Assembly: GCA_017430235.1 (NCBI GenBank)
Contig: JAFRNH010000102.1
Location: 1-46,576, forward strand
Origin: Paludibacteraceae bacterium
GTDB lineage: Bacteria; Bacteroidota; Bacteroidia; Bacteroidales; Paludibacteraceae
Reading direction: 5' to 3'
Length of the DNA stretch: 46,576 nt
A model generated the notes under the pieces. It saw only the letters and a list, made by a program, of their open reading frames with translations. It made no database searches and had not been told where the DNA came from. The position numbers and the translations under genes are program-made. Shown in pieces: positions 32,225 through 40,930 of the stretch (its first letter is position 1; each line of letters opens with the position of its first letter).

Positions 32225-33610
32225 TCACAACAACGGACGGATCACCTCTTCCTGTAAAACGAAGAAGAGTGCTCCCGCCAAATATCCTATTAGTGCCAAC
32301 AAACTGATGTTTTTCAAATACCATCCGAATGGAACCTTTTCCAGTCCCATCACCACAACACCTGCTGCAGAACCAATGATTAACATGGAACCTCCAACAC
32401 CAGCACAATAGGCCAAGAATAACCAGAACACACCGTCTGTTGCATAGACAGCTAAATCTGGATTTGCTGCAATATTCGCAGCTGAAGCAACATCGTACAT
32501 TCCCATAGAACCAGCCACCAACGGAACATTATCCACAATGGATGACAAAGCACCTATGATCACGTCAATAACATATACATTGCCGACATGTTGATCCAAG
32601 AACATTGACAACTCTTTCAAAATACCTGCACACTGTAATGCAGAGACTGCCATCAAAATACCAAGGAAGAACAATATGGTCGTGAAATCAACTCGTGAAA
32701 GCACTACCGAGATACGTGCTTTTGATGATTCTGGAATATGTTTTTTACGATGATATAAAATTTCCGTATAAATCCATAAAACACCAAGTCCTAACAAAAC
32801 GCCAATGAATGGAGGCAAATGGGTAATAGACTTAAATATAGGAACAAAAATCAAAGCACCCACGCCCATTAAGAAGATAAGTTTTTGTTCTTTATGCGTA
32901 ATAATATCAGCAGCACACACATGGTCGAAACCGCTTGTGCTTACCACCTCTGTTCTTTCTGGCAATTCACCTTTCAAGAATCGTCCTGCGATAAACACAG
33001 GCAAAACCATTGAAATAATGGATGGAAGTATCAAGTTTGGTAACAAACCTTCTGTTGTCACATTACCCTTCACCCACAACATAATCGTGGTAACATCTCC
33101 AATTGGAGAGAAGGCACCTCCCGAATTGGCTGCAATGACAATCACGCAGGCGAACAACCAACGCTCCTTGTAATTGCTGATTAGCTTTCTCAACAACATC
33201 ACCATCACAATGGTTGTTGTCAGATTATCCAATATGGCAGACATAAAGAATGTAATAACTGCTAACATCCATAGCAGTTTCTTCTTCTTTCTCGTTGTAA
33301 TTTTATTTGTGATAATGGAGAATCCTCCGTGGGCGTCAATCAACTCCACAATGGTCATCGCTCCCATCAAGAAAAACAGAGTCGATGCGACATCTCCTAA
33401 GTGTTCGATAATTTGTGTTCCCGTAACAAAAGAGACCACCTCTTCATGACTCGAGAACTGCGTTAACACAGAATCGGCTTTTAGGATATATACCGTCCAC
33501 AGTAATGCACATAACAACAAAGCGGTTGCAGCTTTGTTTACCTTTAACGTGTGTTCCATCGCAATACTTGCGTATCCTACGAGGAACAATAAAATCATTA
33601 ATACTTCCAT
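32225..33610 (-). CDS. nhaD: NhaD-type sodium:proton antiporter
   Basis: Inner-membrane antiporter of 461 residues with about a dozen hydrophobic segments, beginning MEVLMILLFLVGYASIAMEHTLKVNKAATALLL. Conserved NhaD blocks are SAILDNLTTTIVMVMLLRKLI, ANSGGAFSPIGDVTTIMLW, VLLGLGVLWIYTEILYH, FFLGILMAVSALQ, GALSSIVDNVPLVAGSMGMY and GVGGSMLIIGSAAGVVVMG. It exports Na+ (or Li+) in exchange for protons at neutral to alkaline pH. It is monocistronic, with a clean promoter at 33663-33693 and a terminator at 32130-32173. Confidence 0.95.
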   Translation of the reverse strand: MEVLMILLFLVGYASIAMEHTLKVNKAATALLLCALLWTVYILKADSVLTQFSSHEEVVSFVTGTQIIEHLGDVASTLFFLMGAMTIVELIDAHGGFSIITNKITTRKKKKLLWMLAVITFFMSAILDNLTTTIVMVMLLRKLISNYKERWLFACVIVIAANSGGAFSPIGDVTTIMLWVKGNVTTEGLLPNLILPSIISMVLPVFIAGRFLKGELPERTEVVSTSGFDHVCAADIITHKEQKLIFLMGVGALIFVPIFKSITHLPPFIGVLLGLGVLWIYTEILYHRKKHIPESSKARISVVLSRVDFTTILFFLGILMAVSALQCAGILKELSMFLDQHVGNVYVIDVIIGALSSIVDNVPLVAGSMGMYDVASAANIAANPDLAVYATDGVFWLFLAYCAGVGGSMLIIGSAAGVVVMGLEKVPFGWYLKNISLLALIGYLAGALFFVLQEEVIRPLL

Positions 33611-33662
33611 TAAATTACCAAAAATTCGATTCTAAATATCGTTTCTTCAACGAAAAACGACG

Positions 33663-33693
33663 CAAATATAATCTTTTTTCGAACAAAAGCAAA
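33663..33693 (-). promoter_or_regulatory. Bacteroidetes-type promoter for nhaD
   Basis: On the minus strand TTTG (33693-33690), 19 bp, then TATATTTG (33670-33663). Exact consensus match; leader of about 45 nt to the ATG at 33610. Confidence 0.8.
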
Positions 33694-33752
33694 ATGAATA
33701 ACAGTATATTTATACATTTTTTCACATTTAAACTATGGCATGTAATAAAAGC

Positions 33753-33792
33753 AAATGGGCGAAGAAGGAATCGCCCTCTTCGCCCATTTTTC
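33753..33792 (-). terminator. Bidirectional terminator after clpB
   Basis: Perfect 13-bp stem, AAATGGGCGAAGA (33753-33765) with its complement at 33777-33789, and an 11-nt loop. T-rich sequence flanks it on both strands. clpB ends at 33849. Confidence 0.85.
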
Positions 33793-33848
33793 TATCTGAT
33801 TTTTAAATATTTACAGATTTCTGCACTAATGCTTCATGTCATTGATCA

Positions 33849-36440
33849 TCAGTTTTGAAATGTCAATCCATCACCCTTCTTTTCCACCACAATCGGCTTA
33901 CTACGATCAACCGTCTGTGCCAACAATGCTTTCGAGAGATCATTCAACAAGCGTTTCTGAATAACTCGTTTCACTGGTCTTGCACCAAACTGAGGATCGT
34001 AACCCTCGGTAGCAATGAAATCACGTGCATCATCTGTTACACGCAACTCCACTCCATTCTCTTTCAACATCTTATAGACTGAGTTGATTTGTAAATCAAC
34101 AATCTTTCTCGTCTCACTCTTCGTCAATGGAGCGAACATGATAATCTCATCAATTCGGTTCAGGAACTCTGGACGGATTGTTTGCTTCAACATGTCAAGA
34201 ACCGTCTTCTTCGACTCTTCTATGATCTCGTCTCTGTTATTAGCCGTCAGCTTTTCAAATTTCTCACGTATCAAGTCTGAGCCCAAGTTGGAAGTCATGA
34301 TGATGATTGTGTTTTTGAAATTAACCACCCGACCTTTATTATCGGTCAATCGTCCATCATCCAACACTTGCAACAAGGTGTTGAAGTCATCTGGATGTGC
34401 TTTTTCAATCTCATCATACAACACAACGGAATAAGGTTTCCTACGAATAGCCTCCGTCAATTGTCCTCCTTCGTCGTATCCAACGTATCCTGGAGGTGAT
34501 CCAATCAATCGGGTCACAGAGAATTTCTCTTGATACTCCGACATATCTATACGAGTGATCATATTCTCATCATCAAACAAGAACTCGGCCAAAGCCTTAG
34601 CCAACTCGGTCTTACCAACACCCGTGGTTCCTAAGAAGATGAACGAACCGATAGGTCGTTTTGGATCTTGCAGTCCGGCACGACTACGACGCACGGCATC
34701 TGAAACAGCTGCTATGGCATCTTCTTGTCCGATAACACGCTTATGTAACTCATCTTCCAAATGGAGCAGTTTCTCTTTTTCACTCTGCAACATCTTTGAG
34801 ACTGGTATACCTGTCCATTTAGAGACTACCTCTGCAATATCATCCGCATCAACCTCCTCCTTTACCAACGGACTATTCGTCTGGATTTCAGAAAGTTTCT
34901 TCTTTATCTCCTCTATTTTATCTTCTGCCTCTTTGATACGTCCGTATCGAATTTCAGCCACCTTCTCATAGTCGCCTTCTCGTTCGGCACGTTCAGCTTG
35001 GAAGCGCAGATCCTCGATCTTGATTTTCAACTGTTGTTGTTCATCAATCAACGATTTCTCTGCCGTCCATTTAGCTCGTATCCTTTGGGTCTCCTCCTTC
35101 AAGTTGGCTATCTCTTTACTCAACTTTTCCATCTTCTCCGTATCGTTCTCTCGCTTGATGGCCTCTCGTTCAATCTCCAACTGCATGATCTCACGCTCCT
35201 TTGAATCCAACTCCTCTGGAACAGAATTAATCTCCAAACGCAACTTAGAGGCTGCCTCATCAATAAGGTCAATTGCCTTATCTGGCAAGAATCGATCGGT
35301 GATATAACGAGTTGACAATTGCACTGCTGCTATAATCGCCTCATCCTTGATACGAACCTGATGATGGTTCTCATATTTCTCCTTCACACCACGTAGGATA
35401 GAGATGGAATCCGACTCGTTCGGTTCATCTACCATCACCACTTGGAACCTACGCTCCAATGCTTTATCTTTCTCGAAATATTTCTGATACTCATCCAGTG
35501 TTGTGGCACCAATGGAACGAAGTTCACCTCTTGCCAAGGCTGGTTTCAGAATATTAGCCGCATCCATGGCTCCATCACTCTTTCCAGCACCCACCAACGT
35601 GTGAATCTCATCAATGAACAAGATAATTTCACCATCGGCTTTAATCACCTCATTCACCACTGATTTCAATCGTTCCTCAAATTCTCCTTTATATTTGGCT
35701 CCTGCAATGATTGCACCCATATCCAACGAGTAAATCTGTTTACTCTTCAGATTCTCAGGCACATCACCTCTAACAATACGTTGTGCCAAACCCTCCGCAA
35801 TAGCCGTCTTACCTGTTCCCGGTTCTCCAATCAGTATCGGGTTGTTCTTCGTACGTCTACTTAAGATTTGAAGCACTCTTCGTATCTCCTCATCCCTGCC
35901 TATCACAGGATCCAACTTACCTGAACGTGCTCGCTCATTCAAATTAATCGCAAACCTGTTCAGTGAATCATAACTCTCTTCCGCAGAAGAGTCCGTCACC
36001 TTACTGCCCTTTCGCATCTCTTGAATAGACTGACGAAGGGCTTCTTCCGTCATCCCCGCATCTTTTAATAGCGTAGACACCTTACTCGACGTCAACAACA
36101 GCGACAACAGAATGTACTCCATAGAGACAAACTGATCACCATCGGCTTGAGATAGGCTTAATGCTTGATCCAACACCTCTTTTGTTGTGTTAGACATGTA
36201 ATGGTCTACTTTTCCCCGAACCTTCGGAAAACTATCAATCGTTTTGTCCAACGCAGCATCAACCATTCTCACGTTCACACCCATCTTGTTCATCAGGAAT
36301 TGTGTGACGTTCTCACCAACCTTCAAGACGCCTTTGAGCAAGTGTTCTGGCTCGACTATCTGCTGATTCTTGCTATCTGCAATCTTCACAGCCTCGTCGA
36401 TGACCTCTTGACTTTTAATTGTAAAATTCTCAAAATTCAT
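33849..36440 (-). CDS. clpB: ATP-dependent disaggregase ClpB
   Basis: Hexameric AAA+ chaperone that dissolves protein aggregates with DnaK. The 863 residues show the N-domain ([31 protein letters not shown]), nucleotide-binding domain 1 with Walker A GEPGTGKT at 205-212 and [12 protein letters not shown], the long coiled-coil M-domain (about 400-520), domain 2 with Walker A GTTGVGKT at 604-611, the pore loop [18 protein letters not shown], and the D2-small domain ending [13 protein letters not shown]. There is no ClpP-binding IGF loop, as expected for ClpB. The start ATG 36440 (MNFENFTIK) is preferred to an upstream in-frame start (36491), which would add a poor 17-residue extension. A palindrome TGACAAAATGTCA (36513-36525) lies upstream. 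Confidence 0.97.
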   Translation of the reverse strand: MNFENFTIKSQEVIDEAVKIADSKNQQIVEPEHLLKGVLKVGENVTQFLMNKMGVNVRMVDAALDKTIDSFPKVRGKVDHYMSNTTKEVLDQALSLSQADGDQFVSMEYILLSLLLTSSKVSTLLKDAGMTEEALRQSIQEMRKGSKVTDSSAEESYDSLNRFAINLNERARSGKLDPVIGRDEEIRRVLQILSRRTKNNPILIGEPGTGKTAIAEGLAQRIVRGDVPENLKSKQIYSLDMGAIIAGAKYKGEFEERLKSVVNEVIKADGEIILFIDEIHTLVGAGKSDGAMDAANILKPALARGELRSIGATTLDEYQKYFEKDKALERRFQVVMVDEPNESDSISILRGVKEKYENHHQVRIKDEAIIAAVQLSTRYITDRFLPDKAIDLIDEAASKLRLEINSVPEELDSKEREIMQLEIEREAIKRENDTEKMEKLSKEIANLKEETQRIRAKWTAEKSLIDEQQQLKIKIEDLRFQAERAEREGDYEKVAEIRYGRIKEAEDKIEEIKKKLSEIQTNSPLVKEEVDADDIAEVVSKWTGIPVSKMLQSEKEKLLHLEDELHKRVIGQEDAIAAVSDAVRRSRAGLQDPKRPIGSFIFLGTTGVGKTELAKALAEFLFDDENMITRIDMSEYQEKFSVTRLIGSPPGYVGYDEGGQLTEAIRRKPYSVVLYDEIEKAHPDDFNTLLQVLDDGRLTDNKGRVVNFKNTIIIMTSNLGSDLIREKFEKLTANNRDEIIEESKKTVLDMLKQTIRPEFLNRIDEIIMFAPLTKSETRKIVDLQINSVYKMLKENGVELRVTDDARDFIATEGYDPQFGARPVKRVIQKRLLNDLSKALLAQTVDRSKPIVVEKKGDGLTFQN

Positions 36441-36512
36441 AATTGTATTTTTTAGCGTTTGACATTTAGCATAGTTCAAATTAAATGCCATTCTTATTTT
36501 TTAATACAAAAC

Positions 36513-36525
36513 TGACAAAATGTCA
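36513..36525. promoter_or_regulatory. 13-bp palindrome upstream of clpB
   Basis: TGACA-AAA-TGTCA is a perfect inverted repeat 72 nt before the clpB ATG. A further TGACA occurs at about 36455 within the leader. This is not the CIRCE element bound by HrcA. Role as an operator is a guess based on its position. Confidence 0.4.
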
Positions 36526-36634
36526 TATTTCTTATCCAGAAAGATGCCAATCAGTCCTCTCGAAGAGACATATTCTCCATATTAGATCTTTAAATTCTAC
36601 GCCGCACGGTTCTTCTTTGTGTCGATTAATTATG

Positions 36635-36642
36635 TAATTTTG
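36635..36642 (+). promoter_or_regulatory. -7 box (TAATTTTG) for thiD
   Basis: Exact TAnnTTTG match on the plus strand, 44 nt upstream of the thiD ATG at 36687. A TTTG lies 15 bp before it instead of 19. No TPP riboswitch is recognisable in the short leader. Confidence 0.45.
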
Positions 36643-36686
36643 CAATATAGATCTGCAATGTGCGGGTCAAACTTAATTGAAAAAAA

Positions 36687-37499
36687 ATGGCAAAAAAATA
36701 TCATCGTGTACTTACGATCGCCGGCAGCGACTCTGGTGGAGGCGCAGGAATACAAGCCGACATCAAAACCATCTCAGCTTGCGGCTGCTATGCAATGACC
36801 GCCATCACTGCGATAACGGTTCAGAATACAGTTGGTGTCATCGACGTGGCTGGCGTTGAACCTTCCATAATCGAGGGACAGATCGATGCCGTACTAAGCG
36901 ACATTGGTGCAGATAGTGTGAAGATAGGCATGTTACACTCATCCGACGTTGTCCGCAGCGTGGCAAAAATGCTTCAAAAGCATAACGTGAAGAACATCGT
37001 ACTCGACCCTGTCATGGTCTCCACATCAGGACATCGTCTCATCGAAGAAGAGGCCATCAATACTCTATGCGAGACGCTCATTCCCATGGCTACTATCATT
37101 ACACCTAACATACCCGAAGCCGAAATATTATTCGGAGAAAGAATACCCTCCCAAGAGAATCTCCCTTTTGTAGCACAAAAACTATCGGAACGATTCAACG
37201 TATCTGTATACCTAAAAGCAGGACACCTGACAGATGACAAACTGATCGACATCTTCTACGACAACTCACAACATCGCTATTTTGAACTGAAAACAAAACG
37301 GGTATACACACAAAACACACATGGCACAGGCTGTACCCTATCTTCCGCACTTGCCTCCATGCTAGCCAAGGGATATGATCTCAAAGAATCAGCAGAGAAA
37401 GCGCAAGCCTACATTGAAGGTGCTATTATCGAAGGGGCTGACTACGAAATCGGTCATGGTCATGGACCTGTTGCTCACTTCTATAAATTATGGAAATAA
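36687..37499 (+). CDS. thiD: Hydroxymethylpyrimidine/phosphomethylpyrimidine kinase
   Basis: Phosphorylates HMP and HMP-phosphate in thiamine synthesis or salvage. The 270-residue protein opens with VLTIAGSDSGGGAGIQADIKTISACGCYAMTAITAITVQNTVGV, the signature of the family. VKIGMLHSSDVV, IVLDPVMVSTSGHRLIEEEA, TPNIPEAEIL, and the anion-hole/catalytic loop NTHGTGCTLSSALAS, where Asp is expected and found as Gly-Thr-Gly-Cys, complete the ribokinase-type fold. It stands alone with no other thiamine genes beside it, which fits salvage or a dispersed pathway. Confidence 0.95.
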   Translation: MAKKYHRVLTIAGSDSGGGAGIQADIKTISACGCYAMTAITAITVQNTVGVIDVAGVEPSIIEGQIDAVLSDIGADSVKIGMLHSSDVVRSVAKMLQKHNVKNIVLDPVMVSTSGHRLIEEEAINTLCETLIPMATIITPNIPEAEILFGERIPSQENLPFVAQKLSERFNVSVYLKAGHLTDDKLIDIFYDNSQHRYFELKTKRVYTQNTHGTGCTLSSALASMLAKGYDLKESAEKAQAYIEGAIIEGADYEIGHGHGPVAHFYKLWK

Positions 37500-37510
37500 A
37501 AAAGAGACAA

Positions 37511-37564
37511 AAAATCTTGTAGAGATACAAAATCTTGTAGAGACACAAAGCATTGTGTCTCTAC
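37511..37564. repeat. Tandem-plus-inverted repeat between thiD and uvrA (GAGAC-family, site D)
   Basis: Two 18-nt units (37511-37528 and 37529-37546) agree at 17 of 18 positions; each reads AAAATCTTGTAGAGA followed by YAC. The second unit opens a perfect 12-bp stem, GTAGAGACACAA (37537-37548) with TTGTGTCTCTAC (37553-37564), loop AGCA. No T run follows, so termination is possible but not shown. It lies between convergent genes. Confidence 0.85.
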
Positions 37565-37585
37565 GGTAACCTGCTGATATTCACC

Positions 37586-40471
37586 TTATTTTCTTTCCAA
37601 CTCCATTTTCAAATATTTGCCCGTATAGCTGTTCGGATTCTCAGCCACCTCCTCGGGAGTTCCCGTTGCAATGACTTGTCCGCCACCTCTACCGCCTTCC
37701 GGACCTATGTCAATCAAATAGTCCGCCGTCTTGATCACATCCATGTTATGTTCGATAACAATAACGGTATTACCTCTATTCACCAATTTATTCAACACAT
37801 CCAACAGGATACGAATGTCCTCGAAATGAAGTCCCGTCGTGGGTTCATCTAAGACATATAATGTGTTTCCAGTCTCCTTTTTCATCAATTCAGTAGCCAG
37901 TTTGATACGCTGACTTTCACCACCTGACAAGGTTGTTGAAGGTTGTCCCAACTTAATGTAACCCAACCCTATCTCTTGTAAGGTTTTCACTTTATGATAG
38001 ATGGTCGGAATATTTTCAAAGAAATCAACCGCCATATTGATAGTCATATCCAACACATCCGCGATTGATTTTCCCTTGAAGCGAACCTCCAAGGTCTCCC
38101 GATTATATCGTTTCCCCTGGCACTCCTCACATGGGACCAATACGTCTGGCAGAAAATTCATTTCAATCGTTTTGTATCCATTTCCGCAACAGGTCTCGCA
38201 ACGACCGCCTTTCACATTAAAGGAGAAACGACCTGCCTTATATCCACGCATTTTCGACTCTGGCAGAGTGACAAACAACTCTCGAATGTCTCCAAACAAA
38301 CCTGTATATGTAGAAGGATTGGAACGCGGAGTTCGTCCTATAGGCGACTGATCCACATTGATGACCTTATCAATATATTCAATACCACTTACCGAGTCAA
38401 AAGGTAACGGATCTTGCAGAGAATGATAGAAATGCTGACTCAATATCGGTTGCAATGTTTCATTAATCAGGGTCGATTTACCGCTACCCGATACACCAGT
38501 CACACAAATAAATTTATTCAAAGGGAATTCAACATCCACATTTTTCAGATTGTTTCCCTTGGCACCCTTTATGATGATGGATTTTCCGTTTCCTTCTCTC
38601 TTCTTTGCTGGCACCTCTATGGTGCGACGCCCGTTCAGATAATCAGCCGTCATTGTTTGTGTTTTCAACATCTCCTGTGGAGTACCTGCGAACACCACCT
38701 CTCCACCTTTCCTTCCCGCAAATGGACCCATATCAACGATATAATCCGATTCCAGCATCATATCACGATCATGCTCCACCACAATCACAGAATTACCGAT
38801 GTCTCGCAACTGTTTCAACGACTGTATCAGTCGCACATTGTCTCGCTGATGCAATCCAATGCTTGGTTCATCCAAAATATACAAGACATTCACCAGTTGA
38901 GAACCAATCTGCGTTGCCAAACGAATACGTTGATTTTCTCCTCCCGACAGTGAAACTGAAGAGCGATGAAGAGATAGATAATCCAATCCCACATCCAGCA
39001 TAAACTGCAGACGCGTCTTTATCTCTTTTAATATCAACTCCGCAATAGAAAATTGTTTTTCCGACATCTGTGCCGGCACCTTACAGACCCAATCATACAG
39101 ATCAGCGATATCCATGCGTGAAAGGTCTGCAATATTCTTTCCTGCAATACGATAATGCAAAGCCTCCTCGTTCAGGCGATCACCATGACATACAGGACAC
39201 ACGACCTGCTTACTGAACTGTCCAGCCCACTTACGAGCCGTTGCCGATGCATCCATCTCTTGTTGCACCTCAATATAATGGATAACGCCCTCAAACAGAC
39301 ATGCCATATTAGAAGAACCGAGAGACTCATTTCGTACGCACACACGTTCTTCCGTACCATTTAGCACAACATCTAGCCCTTCTGGTGGGACCTTTGAAAT
39401 AGGATCTTTCAACGAAAAGCCATATCGATCCGCCACTGCTTCTAATTGCCAGAAGAAGAGAGACTTCTTATATTTGCCAAGCGGAACGATACCTCCATTG
39501 TAGATACTAACCGACTTGTCTGGAATTATCTTATCAATATCAATTTCATTAATGACACCCAATCCTTTACATTTAGGGCAACTACCATGAGGGGAGTTAA
39601 AGGAAAAATTATGCGGAGCAGGCTCTGCATACGAGATGCCACTTGTCGGACACATCAGATGGCGACTGAAATGACGAATCTCACCATCCTTCTTACGCAG
39701 CACGACGATTGTTCCATTCCCCTGTTTCATAGCCGTACGCACAGAGGCTTGCACACGTTGCATGTTTCCGTCGGACACCACCAATTTATCAATCACCACC
39801 TCAATCGTATGGTTTTTATAGCGGTCCAACTTCATGCCATGAACAATCTCTTTTATTTCCCCATCCACACGGACATTCAAATATCCTTTTCGACGAACCT
39901 GTTCAAACAGCTCTTTATAATGTCCTTTCCTTGCATTAACCAAAGGAGCTAATAAGAAGATAGCTTCTCCCTTGTAATCATGTTCTATCAAATCAAGTAT
40001 CTGTTCCTCCGTATACTTCACCATCTTCTCACCTGTCACGTATGAATAGGCCTCTCCTGCACGAGCGAAAAGCAGACGAAGGAAATCGTACACCTCCGTT
40101 GTCGTTCCCACTGTTGAACGAGGATTCTTGTTAGTGGTCTTTTGTTCTATGGAGATAACAGGACTCAGACCCGTGATCTTATCGACATCAGGTCGCTCCA
40201 TGTTGCCAAGGAAATTACGAGCATAAGCAGAGAATGTCTCTATATACCTGCGTTGTCCTTCCGCATAGATGGTATCAAACGCCAACGACGACTTGCCACT
40301 GCCACTCAAACCTGTGATGACAGACAACTTATATCTTGGCAAAGAGACATCCACATTTTTTAAATTATGGACTCTTGCTCCATACACATCAATCCACGCT
40401 GTTTCAGCACTCGATTCTTCCTTATGTTTTTCTTCTTTATACACAGAAAACAAATCTTTTATAAAACACAC
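37586..40471 (-). CDS. uvrA: Excinuclease ABC subunit A
   Basis: DNA-damage sensor of nucleotide excision repair, working with UvrB. Two ABC ATPase halves are complete: Walker A GLSGSGKSS at about 54-62, signatures VSLSGGENQRIRLA and TTLSGGESQRIKLATELMKK, Walker B ILDEPSIGLH and VLDEPTTGLH, and second Walker A GVSGSGKSTL. The C-terminal zinc module is intact (CETCCGNG...CEECQGKRYN). The first zinc module reads CPTSG at 274-278 and CPKC at 298-301, so one of four cysteines is Ser277, probably a lineage trait. The GTG start (40471) gives an N-terminal extension of about 20 residues before IDVYGARVHNL; GTG 40444 is an alternative. The -7 box is at 40539-40546. Confidence 0.95.
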   Translation of the reverse strand: MCFIKDLFSVYKEEKHKEESSAETAWIDVYGARVHNLKNVDVSLPRYKLSVITGLSGSGKSSLAFDTIYAEGQRRYIETFSAYARNFLGNMERPDVDKITGLSPVISIEQKTTNKNPRSTVGTTTEVYDFLRLLFARAGEAYSYVTGEKMVKYTEEQILDLIEHDYKGEAIFLLAPLVNARKGHYKELFEQVRRKGYLNVRVDGEIKEIVHGMKLDRYKNHTIEVVIDKLVVSDGNMQRVQASVRTAMKQGNGTIVVLRKKDGEIRHFSRHLMCPTSGISYAEPAPHNFSFNSPHGSCPKCKGLGVINEIDIDKIIPDKSVSIYNGGIVPLGKYKKSLFFWQLEAVADRYGFSLKDPISKVPPEGLDVVLNGTEERVCVRNESLGSSNMACLFEGVIHYIEVQQEMDASATARKWAGQFSKQVVCPVCHGDRLNEEALHYRIAGKNIADLSRMDIADLYDWVCKVPAQMSEKQFSIAELILKEIKTRLQFMLDVGLDYLSLHRSSVSLSGGENQRIRLATQIGSQLVNVLYILDEPSIGLHQRDNVRLIQSLKQLRDIGNSVIVVEHDRDMMLESDYIVDMGPFAGRKGGEVVFAGTPQEMLKTQTMTADYLNGRRTIEVPAKKREGNGKSIIIKGAKGNNLKNVDVEFPLNKFICVTGVSGSGKSTLINETLQPILSQHFYHSLQDPLPFDSVSGIEYIDKVINVDQSPIGRTPRSNPSTYTGLFGDIRELFVTLPESKMRGYKAGRFSFNVKGGRCETCCGNGYKTIEMNFLPDVLVPCEECQGKRYNRETLEVRFKGKSIADVLDMTINMAVDFFENIPTIYHKVKTLQEIGLGYIKLGQPSTTLSGGESQRIKLATELMKKETGNTLYVLDEPTTGLHFEDIRILLDVLNKLVNRGNTVIVIEHNMDVIKTADYLIDIGPEGGRGGGQVIATGTPEEVAENPNSYTGKYLKMELERK

Positions 40472-40930
40472 CTATAGGATTTATTCTTCCTCCCTCGTAA
40501 GGAATTTTTCAAGACATCTCCCATAATAATTTAAGGTGCAAAATTACGAAAGAAAGAAGATAATAGAGAATTTTTTAGTATCAAATGCCGTAAAAACTTT
40601 AATTTACAAATGCCACTATCCCAACATCTGGAATGTCGATGGAAACATTTAAAACGCCATTCTAAACCCTTTATTTAGGGAGACAGAGCGAAAGCGCACA
40701 CTACGAAAAACGAAAAATTTCTCTCAAAAAAGTATTTATATCAGTTTTAATTCGTATCTTAGCATCGTCTATTATGACCTTTTCTGTAGTATATTTACAC
40801 AAACTCCAAACGCAAGAAAATCATTCATAATACACAGACACACGCAAATATTTACAAATAATATCATAAAAAACAAATTACATGTTTCCTAAACAGGGAT
40901 AAACATTCACTTTACAAAAACACAAAAATC
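40472..40930. other. Divergent intergenic region between uvrA and the xylanase gene
   Basis: About 459 AT-rich nt. On the minus strand an exact -7 box (40539-40546) serves uvrA. On the plus strand only 7-of-8 matches to the -7 box appear (40755-40762 and 40800-40807), so the xylanase promoter is not settled and could need a regulator. No gene and no ribosome-binding sequence before the xylanase ATG are seen. Confidence 0.7.
40539..40546 (-). promoter_or_regulatory. -7 box (TAATTTTG) for uvrA
   Basis: Exact TAnnTTTG match on the minus strand, 67 nt upstream of the GTG at 40471. No TTTG at 19-bp spacing. Confidence 0.45.

Noticed and set aside
36643-36686. TPP riboswitch before thiD
   Set aside because: The leader is under 50 nt from the predicted start and lacks the thi-box sequence.
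38414-39003. Open frames of 130-180 codons antisense to uvrA
   Set aside because: Low-complexity composition driven by the uvrA coding pattern on the other strand; no start context or domain.
40459-40524. 21-codon frame upstream of uvrA on the minus strand (MGDVLKNSLRG...)
   Set aside because: No family, no translation signal, and it overlaps the uvrA start region out of frame; probably chance.
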